Made by a program: the position numbers and the translations under genes
Notes under the pieces: generated by a model
Databases searched by the model: none
Seen by the model: the letters and a program-made list of their open reading frames with translations, nothing else
What the model was told of the DNA's origin: nothing
In this document: positions 34,961 through 47,204 of the stretch, one piece after another
Position numbering within the stretch: the first letter of the stretch is position 1
Layout: each line of letters begins with the position of its first letter
Source of the DNA: Piliocolobus tephrosceles
Lineage: Eukaryota > Chordata > Mammalia > Primates > Cercopithecidae
Reading direction: 5' to 3'
Length of the DNA stretch: 64,000 nt
NCBI RefSeq assembly: GCF_002776525.5
Contig: NC_045446.1
Coordinates: 65,796,361 to 65,860,360, forward strand

Positions 34961-35477
34961 CCACAGTCCCACAGGTGTTTGGAGACCTCTCTCCACCCAC
35001 CGGGATGAACTTGAAGACAGAAATTGCAAACTAAAGATTGTAAATGGACAGACAGAAGGAATATGAAACATTAGTGGCATTCTGCCTCTGGGTTCTTTTA
35101 ATCAGCATAGTTTTCTTCTTTTGTTCATTTTTGGGTTTCTTTTTATGAGAGAAAATTAATCCATTTTTCATTAGGCCACTTTCCTGTGGCTTGTAGCTGA
35201 ATGTAAATCCCAAGGATAAAGATAAGAATCTATTTTTTTCATATCTCTTTAAGCAGGTTATTTGAATAGTTTCCCCTTTCCTCACTGATTAATAATGCTT
35301 CCTCCAGTATATAACAAGTTTGTGTATGTATGTGGGTCTGTTTCTAAACTCTATATCCTGTTTTATTGGTCTATTTATTTACCCTGTGCTTAAATTATAC
35401 TCAAGAGTTATTCTAGTTCTTAATACTTGGTAGGGCAAATCTCTCTTCCTTCTTCTCTTCTTCTCCCTTTTCTTTCT

Positions 35478-35772
35478 TCCTTTTTTTTTTCTTTTCTGAC
35501 ACAGAGTCTCTCTCTGTTACCCAGGATGGAGTGCCTGATCTCGGCTCACTGCAATCTCCCCGTCCCGGGTTCAAGTGATTCTCCTGTCTCAACCTCCCTA
35601 GTAGCTGTGATTACAGGTGTGCACTACCATGCCCGGTTAATTTTTATATTTTTGTAGAGGCAGGGTTTCACCATGTTGGCCAGGCTGGTCTTGAACTCCT
35701 GACCTCAGGTGATCCGCCCCTCTCTGCCTCCCAAAGTGCTGGGATTACAGGTATGAGCCACCATGCCTGGCC
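35478..35772 (-). mobile_element. Alu
   Basis: Full dimer with small deletions in the left part of the reversed sequence. Pyrimidine-rich flank at 35445-35495. Confidence 0.92.
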
Positions 35773-36369
35773 TGCTTTTTCTTTTAAGTTGTCATTCTTT
35801 TTTTCACAATTTTTTTTTGAGCACCTACTTTGTACCAGGCACTGTTCCATACTCTGGGATCTAAAATTTATGCACTGTTCCATGCTCTGAGATGTAAAAT
35901 ATTTCTCTCATAGTGCTTACATTGCGTTGGAAGCCTTGTCCTTAAGACTTCCCTGTTAATTTTAGAATCAGCTTGAAAAACTCTTTGAAAACTTCTATGA
36001 AAAAAGTTTTATGGAATTGCATGGAACTTATTGAATAAAGAAGAATTTTCATTTTATGATTTTTGAGACATTCCACTCATAAAGATGGAAAAGTTCTCTG
36101 TTCAAGAGTGATTTTTGTTGTGACTGGAAATGGCATATCTTTTTAACATTTTATTTTTGAATAATTTTAGACTTGCAAGTTGCAAAAATAGCACAGAGAA
36201 GTCCTGGTACCCATCATCCGGGCTTTCCCAATGGTAACATCTTAATTATAGCACATTATCAAGACAAGGAAAGGACCACACAATTAACTAGGCTACAGAC
36301 CTTAATTGGAGTTCACCAGTTTTTGCATGACTCATGTTTTGGGTACATTTTTGCATGCAGTTCTATGAC

Positions 36370-36654
36370 TTTTTTTTTTCTTTTTGAGACAGAGTCTCGC
36401 TCTGTCGCCCAGGCTAGAGAGCAGTGGTCTGATCTCGGCTCTGCAACCTCTGCCTCCCAAGTTCAAGCGATTCTCCTGCCTCAGCCTCCTGAGTACCTGG
36501 GATTACAGGCACGCCTGGCTAATTTTTGTATTTTTAGTAGAGATGGGGTTTTCGCCATGTTGGTCAGTCTGGTCTCGAACTCCTGACCTCATGATCCGCC
36601 TGCCTCGGCCTCCCAAAGAGCTGGGATTACAGGCGTGAGCCACCGCACCTGGCC
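36370..36654 (-). mobile_element. Alu
   Basis: Target duplication AGTTCTATGAC at 36359-36369 and 36655-36665. Confidence 0.94.
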
Positions 36655-37335
36655 AGTTCTATGACATTTTATTCCATCTATATTTATATCACTGCCACCA
36701 AAATCAAGATACACAACTGTTCATCACTACAAAGGAATTCCTTCCTGCTACCACTTCATAGTCACACCCTCTACTGATTACTCCGATTTCCCCTGGTAAC
36801 AACTGATCTATTCTCTATCTCTAAAATTTCACGTTTGAGAATGTTACATAGGTGGAATTATATAGCATGCAACCTTTTGAGGTTGGATTTTTCATTCAGT
36901 ATAATGTCTTAAGATCCATCCAAGTTTTTGCATATATCCAGTTTGTTCCTTTTTGTTGTATGTAGTATTCCGTTGTCTGTATAGACCATGTTTTGTTTAA
37001 ATATTTACCCATGGAAGGACATTTGGGTTGTTTCCATTTGGGGATATTAAGGCATTATACATCTACAAACATTTATGTGCAAGCTTTTTTTTTTTTTTTT
37101 GTGAACGCATTTTCAATTCTCTAGGATAAATACTGGGTAGTATGATTCCCAGATTATAAGGTAAGTGTCTGTTTAACTTTTTAAGAAACTGCCAAACTGA
37201 TTTCCAGACTGGCTGTAGTATTTCACATTCCCACTAGCAATGGATGAGATATCCAGTTTATCTACATTCTTATCAGCATTTGACACTGTCAGTACTTTTT
37301 ATTTTAGCCATTGTAACAGGCGTGCAGTGGCATTA

Positions 37336-37840
37336 TATCACGGTTTATTTTATTTTTATAATTTCAACTTTTATTTCAGATTCAGAGGGTACATGTGTAG
37401 GTTTGTTACATGGGTATATTGTGTTATGCTGAGGTTTGGAGTATGATTGATCCCATCATTCAGGTAGTGAGCATAGTACCAACAGGTAGTATTTTAGCCC
37501 TTGTTCCCTTGTCTCTCCCCACTCTAGTAGTCCCCAGTGTCTATCGTTCCTATCTTTATGTCCATCTGTACCCAATGTTTAGCTCCCACTAATAAGTGAG
37601 AACATCTGGTATTTGGTTTTCTGTTCTTGTGTTAATTTGCTTAGGATAATAGTTTATAGTTTGAGGTCTTAGATTTACATCTTTAATCTATCTTGAGTTA
37701 ATTTTTATATATGGTGAATGGTAGGGGTCTAGTTTCATTTTTCTGCATACGGCTAACCAGCTCTCTATCCCTCCAGTTGAGTTAAGTGTTTAAGTTCCTT
37801 ATAGAGCATACATCCTGCTGCTGCAAAATACATTATTTCA
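37336..37840 (-). mobile_element. Scrambled L1 mosaic
   Basis: Begins with L1 3'-terminal text (AGGGTACATGTGTAGGTTTG), then jumps at about 37652 to ORF2 text that recurs at 38913-39021, then near 37775 to text that recurs at about 38659-38690. Confidence 0.7.
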
Positions 37841-38125
37841 TTCTTTTTTTTTTTTTTGAGACGGAGCTTACTCTGTTGTCCAAGCTGGAGTGCAGTGGCG
37901 CAATCTCAGCTCACTGCAGCCTTGACCTCCCAGGCTCAAGCGATCCTCCTACCTCAGTCTCCCAGCTAGCTGGGACCACAGGCATGCACCACCATGCCTG
38001 GCTAATTGTTGTATTTTTTGTAGAGACAGCAGTCTCCCTATGTTGTCTAGGCTGGTCTGGAACTCCTGGCCTCAAACAGTCCTCCTGCCTCAGCCTCCCA
38101 AAGTGCATGAACCACCATGCCTAGC
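37841..38125 (-). mobile_element. AluJ-type
   Basis: CAGCCTTGACCTCCCAGGCT and CAAGCGATCCTCCTACCTC are J-type. Near its end the GCTGGGATTACAGG block is lost (CAAAGTGCATGAACC). Confidence 0.9.
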
Positions 38126-41045
38126 TTGATTTTTGTTCTTTTTTATGGCTGCATAGTGTTCCATGATGTATATGTACCACATTTTCTCTATCCAGTACAC
38201 CACTGATGGACACTTAGGTTGATTCTGTGTCTTTGCTGTTGTGAATAGTGCTGCAATGAACATGTGCGTGCATGTGTCTTTTTTGTAGAATGATTTCGTT
38301 TCATTTAGAGATATATACAGTAGTGGGATTACTGGGTCAAATGGTAGTTCCATTTTTAGTTCTTTGAGAAATCTCCAAACTACTTTCCACAGTGGCTGAA
38401 CTCATTTACATTCCCACCTGCAGTATATAAGCATTCTTTTTTCTCCACAGCCTAGCCAGCATCTGTTATTTTTTGTCTTTTTAATAGTAGCCACTCTGAC
38501 TGGTCTGAGATGGTATCTCATTGTGGTTTTGACATGTGTTTCTCTGATGATTAGTGCTGTTGAGCATTTTTTCATATGTTTGTTGTATATCTTCTTTTGA
38601 GAAGTATCTGTTCATGTCCTTTGCCCACATTTTGATGGGGTTATTTGTTTTTTGCTTGTTGAGTTGTTTAATTTCCTTATAGATTCTGTATATTAGACCT
38701 TTATCAGATGCATAGTTTGCAAATATTTTCTCCCATTCTGTGGGTTGTCTGTTTATGATGCTGATAATTTCTTCTGCTGTGTGAAGCTATATAGTTTAAT
38801 TAGGTCTCACTCATCAATTTTTTTTTTTTCAATTGCTTTTGAGGACGTAGTCATAAATTCTTTGCCAAGGCTGATGTCTGAAATGGTATTTCCTAGGTTT
38901 TCTTCTAGGATTTTTATAGTTTGAGATCTTAGGTTTACATCCTTAATCCATCTTGAATTAATTTTTGTACATGGTGAAAGGCAGGGTCCAGTTTCATTCT
39001 TCTGCGTATGGCTAGCCAACTATCGCAGGACCATTTATTGAATAGAAAGTCCTTTCTTCATTGCTTATTTTTGTCAACTTCATCAAAGATCAGATGATCA
39101 TAGGTGTGCAGCTTTGTTTCTGAGTTCTCTATTCTGTTCCATTGGTCTATGTGTCTGTTTTTGTACCCAGTACCATGCTGTTTTGGTGACTGTAGCCTTA
39201 TACTATAGTTTGAAGTTGGGTAATGTGATATCTTCAGCTTTGTTCTTTTTGCTTAGGATTGCTTTGGCTATTTGGGCTCTTTTTTGGTTCCATATGAATT
39301 TTAGAAGAGTTTTTTCTAATTCTGGGAAAAGTGATGTTGGTAGTTTGATAGAAATAGCATTGAATCTGCAGATTGCTTTGGGAAGTGCAGCCATTTTGAA
39401 TGATGTTAATTCTTCCAATTCATGAGCATGGAGTATTTTCCATTGGTCTGTCATCTCTGATTTATTTCAGCAGTGTATTTTAGTTCTTCCTGTGGAGATC
39501 TTTTACCTCCTCGGTTAGATGTATTTCCAAGTATTTTACTTTTGGTGTGATGATTGTATATAGGATTGCATTCTTGATTTGACTTTTAGCTTGAACGCTA
39601 TTGGTGTATATAAATGCTACTGACTGTTGTACATTGATTTTGTATCCTGAAACTTTACTAAAGTCATTTATCAGGTCTTGGAGCCTCTTGGTAGAGTTTT
39701 TAGGGTTTTTTAGGTATAGAATCACATCATCAGTGAAGAGAGAATTTGATTTCTTCTTTTCCTGTTTGGATGCCCTTTATTTCCTTCTCTTGCCTAATTG
39801 TTCTGGCTAGGACTTCCAGTACTATGTTGAACAGCAGTGGTGAGAGTGGGCATGCTTGACTTGTTCTTGTTCTTTAGGGGGAGTACTTCTAGCTTTTACC
39901 TGTTCAGTATGATGTTGGCTGTGGGTTTACCATGGATGGCTCTTATTACCTTATTTTGAGATATGTTCCTTCAATGCCTAGTTTGTTGAGGATTTTTATC
40001 ATGAAGGAATGCTGGATTTTATTGAAAGCTTTTGCTGTCTATTGAGATGATCATATGGCTTTTGTTTTTAATTCTGTTTGTATGGTGAATTACATTTATT
40101 GATTTGAGTATTTGAGCCAACCTTGCATCCCATGGATAAAGCCTACTTGATCATGATGAATTAACTTTTTTTTTTGAGATGAAGTTTTGCTCTTGTTGCC
40201 CAGGCTGGAGTGCAATAGTGCAATCTCGGCTCACTGCAACCTCTGCCTCCTGGATTCAAGCGGTTCTCCTGCCTCAACCTCCTGAGTAGCTGGGATTATA
40301 GGCGCCCTCCACCATGCCTGACTAATTTTTGTATTTTCAGTGGAGATGGGGTTTCACCATGTTGGTCAGGCTGGTCTTGAACTCCTGACCTCAGGTAATC
40401 TGCCTGCCTTGGCCTCCCAAAGTGCTGGGATTATAGGCGTGAGCCACTGTGCCCAGCCTGAATTAACTTTTTGATGTGCTGCTGCATTTGGTTTGCTGGT
40501 ATTTTGTTGAGGATGTTTGCATCTATGTTTATTAGGGATATTGGCCTGTAGTTCCTTTTTTCGTTGTGTCTTTGCCAAGTTTTTGTATCACGGTGATGTT
40601 GGCTTTGTAGAATTAGTTGTGGAGGAGTCTCCCTCTTCCTTGATGTTTTGGAATAGTTTCAGTAGAATTAGTACCAGGTCTTTTCTGTTGGTCTGGTAGA
40701 ATTCAGCTGTGAATCCACCTGAGTCAGGGCTTTTTTTGTTGTTGGTGGTGGTAGGTCTTTTTCGACTGATTCAATTTTAAGACTTGATATTGGTCTGTTC
40801 AGGGTTTCAGTTTCTTCCTGATTCAATCTTGTGAGGTTGTGTGTTTCTGGGAATTTATTCATCCCTCTAGACTTTCTAGTTTGTGTGCAGAGAGGTGTTC
40901 ATAATAGTTTTGAGGATCTTTTGTATTTCTGTGGGATTGGTTGTAATGTGACCTTTATTGTTTCTAATTGTGCTTATTGGATCGTCTCTCTTTTTTCCTT
41001 TGTTAATCTAGCTAGTGGTCTATTGATCTTGCTTATCCTTTCACA
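38126..41045 (-). mobile_element. Primate L1 (L1PA/PB), ORF2 and 3' part
   Basis: Reversed ORF2 with recognisable pieces: HYAAIKKN-type C-terminus (38090-38353), the SKAIEKK piece (38807-39019), the LPKAICRFNAI..LKFIWNQKR piece (39203-39454) and the reverse transcriptase/thumb piece (39480-39725). Frames are shifted and stopped. An Alu interrupts it at 40171-40458. No ORF1 or 5'UTR. Confidence 0.88.
40171..40458 (-). mobile_element. Alu inside L1
   Basis: Perfect TGAATTAACTTTTT duplication at 40157-40170 and 40459-40472. The L1 text resumes exactly. Confidence 0.95.
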
Positions 41046-41151
41046 ATATTAAAACCATATTATGGCTTTAGTTTATATTTCTCTAATGTTTAGTGATATT
41101 AATATATCTTCAGTGCTTCTTTTATTTTACTTTTTTGGTTTTTTAAAAAAT

Positions 41152-41275
41152 TTATTGTTTGATGGGGTCTTGCCATGTTGGCCAGCCTGGTCTTGAACTC
41201 CTGGTCTCAAGCAATCCTCCTGCCTTAGCCTCCCAAAGCTCTGGGATTACAGGCGTTTGCCACCATGCCCAGCCT
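41152..41275 (-). mobile_element. Alu monomer fragment
   Basis: GGGGTCTTGCCATGTTGGCC to CCACCATGCCCAGCC; a single partial arm. Confidence 0.8.
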
Positions 41276-41918
41276 CAGCGCTGCTTTTACATTTTTAAAA
41301 AATTACATTTATTGTTTTAATTGTAATTATAAACAACATGGTTATTAAAATTTTTGCATGTATTGATCTCCATTCAGCAACTATACTAAACTTCCTAGTT
41401 TTAATAGTTCATAGGTTATCTTGAATGTATTGTTCACATAATGACAATTTTGCCTCCTTTCTCATTTTTATATCTCTCATTTCTTTCTCTTATTCAATTG
41501 TTCTTCCTATACCTCTAGAATAATTTTTATGACTTTAATGGAAGTGTTTCCAGTATCTCACCATTAAGCATAATGTTGACTTTTGGCATAAAATATTTAG
41601 AAACTGTACATCTACTGTTATTTGACCAAGAAAGTGTTCTAAAAAACCAAGGATTGATGAATCTATCAAATGCCTTTCAGTCTTTTTAGAGATGATCATG
41701 CCTTTTCCACTTAAATATTAAATCATTCTTGCCTTTTTGGTACAATATCAATTTGGTTATGATGTGTTGTTCTTTCAATGTGCTTCAGAATTCTATTTAC
41801 TACAATGTTAAAGATTTTTTGCATTAATTTCATAAATAAGTCTGTCCATTTCTTTTTGCTGTACCTTGTTAGAATGGCCAACAGTATCACAATGACTTTA
41901 TATTTATTCATTTATCAG

Positions 41919-42199
41919 AGACAAGGTCTTGCTTTGTCACCCAACTTGGAGTGCAGTGACACAATCATAGCTCACTGCAGCCTTGACCTCCTGGACTCAA
42001 GCCATCCTCCCACCTCAGCCTCCCAAGTAGCTGGGACTACTGGCATGCGCCACCACACCCAGCATTTTTTTTGACTTTTTGTAGAGACAGGGACTCATCA
42101 TGTTCCCCAGGCTGGTCTCAAACTCTTTGCCTCAAGGGATCCCCTCACCTTGCCTTCCCAAAGTGTTGCGATTGCAGGCGTGAGCCACCATGCCTAGCC
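41919..42199 (-). mobile_element. AluJ-type
   Basis: CACTGCAGCCTTGACCTCCT and CAAGCCATCCTCCCACCTC, diverged full-length dimer. Confidence 0.9.
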
Positions 42200-42344
42200 A
42201 TGATGACTTCATAAAAAGCATGTGGATGCTTACCTTCTCTGTGCTCTGTAACAGCGCAAATGGAATTGGAGTTATCTCTTTGCTACTGCCTTCACGTAAC
42301 TCACCTATGAATCATCTGTACCTGGGGCTTTTGGGGAGTAGCTT

Positions 42345-42935
42345 GTTACCTACTTGCCAGAAGGATCATGTCATTCCCATTTTAAGACTCTTCAGTAGCT
42401 TCCCACTGCTCCTAGAAGAAAATCTGTACTCCTTCCCAGGGCCTTCAAGGCCCTGCATAACCTTGTACAGGTCTATGAAAAACCTCCTCCCCTGTAGTCT
42501 CCCACTGTTCACTGCCCTCCAGTCACACAGCTGCCTTTCTGGTCCTGAAACACATCAGGCTCTTACCAGCCCAGGGACCTTTGAACTTGCTGGTTCTTCT
42601 GCCTGGAATGCTCTTCTTTCAGCTCTTTACTTGACTGGCGTATTCTCTCCTTCAGGTCTTGCTTCATATCAGTTTTCAAACGAGCCCTGCTTAGCCTTCT
42701 TATCTGGTATGAGATCTGTTCTCTTTCATCACCCTCTTTCCTTAATGTATCACTCATTATGCTCTATAATTATCTTGTTAATTTTTTACTCGCTTATTGT
42801 TCGCTATCCCACTTTCCACCCCATTGTTGACTGCAAAATCCTTTGGAGGAAATTCCCCAGGATCTTGCCTGTCTTACTTACTTGTTTTTTATTGCCCAGA
42901 ACTGTGTTTGGCACATAGCAGATAGCAAAAAAAGA
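42345..42935 (+). mobile_element. L2 element, 3' half
   Basis: Collinear L2: CAGTAGCTTCCCACTGCTCC, CTTCAAGGCCCTGCATAAC, CTGCCTGGAATGCTCTTC, ending GAACTGTGTTTGGCACATAG. The 242-aa ORF over it (42190-42918) is a chance frame. Confidence 0.85.
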
Positions 42936-43620
42936 AAAGAAAAAGAAAAACAAACTAAAAACGTTGACTGAATGAATGAATCAAAGAACACATGCAGGAG
43001 GGCACTGGGAGGAATAACATTACTGTACCATTGGCAGAAAAGAGGTAAGCAGGAATCAGCTAGGGTGGGGTTCACGTTTGTACAGGTTTAGTTTCAGATG
43101 ACAGCAAAGGAGCCAAGTGGAAGCTTCTGATAGACATTTGGAGATACAGGGATGGAGGGAAATGAAGAGGGTTAGGAATGTAGATTTTAGAGTGATCCCT
43201 AACCATCAATTAATGTCTTATTCACTCCTCCACTTTTCCATCAATGCATCTGTCTTTTCATCCACCTATCCATGCATTTGTTCACCGATTCATCCCATAA
43301 ACTTTTGAGTAAATCATGAGCCAAGCCCTGGACATCAGGGATGCAGTGACCAATAGACAGTATTGGCCATCAAAGACTATACATCTGGAGGGAATGGGAG
43401 GGGAGTAGTAGATGCAAATTTAGACAGATTGTAGTAAGTAATGCTATGGGGGAGCCACAAGCACATCACACAGATTATAGTTGAAAACATGTACGTGAAA
43501 ACAGAAGACTTAATCTTGAGGGCATGCCAGAAATTAGGCAGCATTGGACAGGAGAAACTGACAAGGGCTGACGAGCAAAGGAAAAAGTAGATCATGATGA
43601 TAAAAGGAAAAACAGAAGAG
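42936..43620. other. Intergenic sequence with old repeat pieces
   Basis: A short segment at 43080-43170 resembles the unassigned old repeat of 48960-50160. A TTCATTCATC-like tract lies near 43220-43300. No gene. Confidence 0.4.
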
Positions 43621-43621
43621 A

Positions 43622-43901
43622 AATTGAGACAGAGTCTCTCTCTGTTGCCCAGGATGGAGTGCAGTGATGCAATCTCAGTTCACTGCAACCTCTGTCTCCC
43701 AGGTTCAAGCTATTCTCCTGCCTCAGCCTCCTGAGTAGCTGGGATTACAGGTGCATGCCACCACGCCTGGCTAATTTTTGTATTTTTAGTAGAGACAGGG
43801 TTTCACTATGTTGGTCAGTTTGAGAACTCCTGACCTTGTGATCCACCTGCCTTAGCCTCCCAAAGTGCTGGGATTACAGACGTGAGCTACTGTGCCTGGC
43901 C
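43622..43901 (-). mobile_element. Alu
   Basis: Full dimer lacking most of its poly(A) run. AGAAATT-like flanks. Confidence 0.92.
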
Positions 43902-43924
43902 AGAAATTATCTTACAGTAGGAAA

Positions 43925-44115
43925 AACCTGGGTTTTAGAGTCAGAGTGACCATGCGGTGAGTCTTAGCCCTGTTTCTCACCAACTCAGTAACTTTGGAGA
44001 AATGATTTATTCTCTCTGAGCCTTGGTCATCTTCTCTGAAAAATAGAGATAACAATACAAACCTCATAGCAACATTATGGGGCTGGGTCCTGCTTGATGC
44101 ACGGAGGTGCTCAGA
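43925..44115 (+). mobile_element. MIR element
   Basis: GGTTTTAGAGTCAGAGTGAC..CAACTCAGTAACTTTGG..CTGAGCCTTGGTCATCTTC..AACCTCATAGCAACATTATG. Confidence 0.8.
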
Positions 44116-44969
44116 GATGACGGATGGATGGTAGGGATGCTGCTGATGGCGGTGGTGGTGATGATAATGATCATGAGGGCGGTGACTGGGAGGCACTTTA
44201 GAGCCCCTAGTCCCTGCTCGTTGAGCAGTATATTCAACCTTGGGATTTCTGGAGATGTGGATGTGAGAACACCACAGTAAGTTTTGGTGGAGAGAAGAGT
44301 GAGCCAAGTCTGTGCCTCCATCATTTGCAGGGTGACTGCAGTTTGGATGGAAACTGGATACCATCCATCCACTTTCTGGAAGGAAAATGCATTAGCTGCA
44401 ATCCATTACACTGATTTGCTGACTCGAAATCTTTCATGATGAGTGCTGAAATTAAGTGATTATATATTTTTTCTATTTAAAAAAATATGCCTTCCCCCTG
44501 GACTTAAATAGTAAAATAGTAGGGTCAAATGCAATGGTCAGGAGAAGTAGTTTTTAGTTAGAATCAATTTTGATTTTGATGTATTTGTGGGACTGTGGCT
44601 TGGAACTTGGCCAAGAGGATCCACATTCTGCCTTCTGCACCTCTGCAGAGTGGTGGCACACTGGAGGTACTGGGGGTAGGAGTGAGGGAGCGGAGCCTAC
44701 TGGGAATAGAGCAACACATTCGTCAGGCAGGTGAAGAGTGATAAACCACCTGCTTAAGGCACCCAGCACTGTGCCCGGCACCCATCAGCTATAAAGCAAA
44801 CAGACCTCCCAACCCTTTCTCACATAGGTACCCTGGCATAGGGTACCTCACATAGGCATCCCAGGTACCCTGGTGGCAAGGACTCTTGAAAAAGGAAAGG
44901 AAGCAGGGACACATCTCATCAGATGTGTCTGATGAGACTGTGGGCCAAAAATGATGAGGGAGGAAACTC
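44116..44969. other. Intergenic sequence, no gene recognised
   Basis: A GAT/GGT-rich tract lies at 44120-44175. Otherwise unique; ORFs on the minus strand (100-150 aa) are low-complexity His-rich translations of this tract. Confidence 0.45.
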
Positions 44970-45160
44970 CTCTTTATCAAGTGCCTACACAGACTACCAA
45001 GCGTGGTGCTAGTGGTTTCATATTTGATCCTATCACCTATGAGTTGGTATTTCATTTTGCAGATGAGGAAATCAGGGCTCAGACAGGGGAAGGGACTTAT
45101 CCCAAATCATGGAACTCATTCATATTGAACCAGCATATGAATCCAGGCTTTTCCGACCCC
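44970..45160 (-). mobile_element. MIR element
   Basis: Reversed MIR: AAGTGCCTACACAGACTACC..ATTTTGCAGATGAGGAAATC..GGCTCAGACAGGGGAAGG. Confidence 0.7.
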
Positions 45161-47200
45161 ATAGCCTCCATTCATTTCCCAAAGCCCTGTGATGTTGGAG
45201 TGCTGGGGAAGTGGAATATTGAAAATAAGACTGAGATATGAGAGAGCCAGTGGCTCTGATCTCTCTCCGCTTAGCTCAGAGCCATAAATTCTTGGAGAAG
45301 CCAAGCTTCAAGAGAGCTGGGTCTGAGCCAGCATCACTAGGGCAGGGAAAGGGGGTGGTGTCAGGGCTGGCAGGAGAGGACAGCGGAAGTATACCAGAGG
45401 GGGTTTGGGTGCTCAGGCTATCCTGGATCCCACTGGAGAGGCATCCCCAAGCTCAAACCTCTTTCCCTCTTTTTCTCATCCCCAGGCCCTCTGTGACACA
45501 GCAGGTGTGGCCTGGATACCCATGGATGTGAGGAGCCTGCCACACTGCCATCCCAGCCACCCAGCCCTGGTGCAACTCAGCCCTAAGTTCTGTGGGAGGC
45601 CTGGCCTCTTTGCAGAGACCCAGGGACCTTTAATAGCTTCATGGCTTTGGGCCCATACATTTTTCAAGAAGTTACACAAATATTCAAGCCCTCATTAAAA
45701 AAATATTGATGCTAACATGTGAGCAGAAAACAACAACATTAAAATTAATACATGTTTAATTAAATGTCTACAGATGTGGTATTATACCAACTAGTCAAGC
45801 ATAGCCCAGATCAGTTCTTACTTAGGTATAATAAATAAATTCAAGTTAAAAAACAAAATGAATAATTTACTCTTCATAAAATAATTCAAAATAATTCAAA
45901 ATTATAACAAACTTAAAAACAACTGCTGCTGCAATAAATAGTATTTAATGCAAGAGCTGTGTTATTATACATGTCATGACCAGGGTGGACATTGGGCCTG
46001 TGAAGGCCTCAGAAAGGCTCCACTGGCCTTCCAGGACAAGGTCCCTCTGAGTCACAGCAGCAGCTGTGGATGAAGGAGGCTGCAGCTGCCCTCTGGGTGG
46101 AGCTGGGTCTCTCAATGCAGGGGGCTGGGGCATGGCTGGGGCTGGGGGCATTTGCCATCAGCAGCTGTGGTGTCAGGAACTACTGGAGATGGTGACGGAC
46201 AAGGCAGTCCCTCTGGCTACACACAGGAGACCAAAGCCCCATCTGTCCTCTTCTCTGCCTGAGCAAGGAGAACAACGCATTCAGCTCTGGGCTCCAGAAA
46301 CTGCCTCTGGCTGCTGCTGTGTGGAGAAGGGGCTGCATGGAGCGAGCCCAGAGGCAGAAAGATCGGGGAGGTGGCCGGAGCAGGGTCCAGTGAGAGGTGA
46401 TGGTGGTCTGGCCTGCAGCACAGATAGTGGAGACACAGAAAAGAAGATGGATTTGAGAGATGTGTCTGAGGCGGAAATAATGGGACTTTGTAAAGAACAG
46501 AGAGTGTGAGGTGAAGGAGAAGGAAGAGGCTTGGATGATGTCAGAGTCCTGGGTTGGGGTAGGGGCAGGCGGGGGTGCCCACAGAAACCAGGGAATGAGG
46601 AGGGGCACGTGTTTGGTATATGCTAATGTCAGTTTGGGGTGTGGTAGGCCTGAAGGGCTTGTGAGACATCCAGAGGAAATGGTCCAGGAGGCGAAGTGGC
46701 GTGTTGGCTTCACAAGGTGGACCCAAGGTGAGGGCACAGATGAGGACACTCTCCGGGTCAGACAGAGCACAGGCCTAATTCACTGGAGGCCCAGAGGGCA
46801 GAACCCTTTCCAGCCTGGGCCTTCACCTTCTACACCTTCCATTTACATCATCCACAAACCTCCCTGGATATTCAGTCTGGTGGAGAATAAGGCTTGAATA
46901 TGGGGTGGGAAGGGTTCCCCACTTTGAGTACTGTGGGTTTCTACTTTTACCTGGTGGGTATGGTGGGGTCACAGCAAGCCTTATGAAGGAAGTGTGGTTT
47001 CAGGTCAGGAGTTCGAGACCAGCCTGGCCAGGAAGTGAAGTTTGAATTCTTTCTCAGAAGCTGGGCCGGTGGTGCACATGGGAGATGACAATGTTAGGCA
47101 CAGAGAGAGGAGCACAGACGATTGGTCATGGCTGTTGAAGAGAGTGAAAGAAAAGACAAACTTTAGAACCAAGACATCATGAGCCCCTGTGAGGTGCTGT
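45161..47200. other. Intergenic sequence with old repeat at 46300-46690
   Basis: 45700-45950 is A/T-rich. About 46300-46690 follows the same unassigned old repeat as 49690-50160 (GCTGCTGTGTGGAGAAGG..GATGGTGGTCTGGCCTG). A 27-bp Alu snippet lies at 47003-47029. ORFs of 97-196 aa show no family signature. Confidence 0.45.
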
Positions 47201-47204
47201 CTTC

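Larger units (their letters stand above)
35285..37335 (-). mobile_element. L1M fragments split by two Alus
   Basis: Reversed L1 text at 35285-35470, 35780-36150 and 36660-37335 (ATTCCATTTATCACTGCCAC-like, GGACATTTGGGTTGTTTCCA, CTGCCAAACTGATTTCCAGA). No open frame. A 33-bp tandem duplication lies at 35839-35904. Confidence 0.75.
41050..42340 (-). mobile_element. L1M fragment with two Alu insertions
   Basis: Reversed old L1 ORF2 (TAGGTTATCTTGAATGTATT, TCAAATGCCTTTCAGTC, CTATGAATCATCTGTACCTG). Interrupted at 41152-41275 and 41919-42199. Confidence 0.7.

Noticed and set aside
42190..42918. 242-aa plus-strand ORF
   Set aside because: Lies entirely in the end of an L1M and an L2 fragment, oriented as L2 3'UTR; chance open frame.
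46066..46770. 147-aa and 196-aa overlapping ORFs on opposite strands
   Set aside because: Mostly in an old dispersed repeat; no motif, no splice context.
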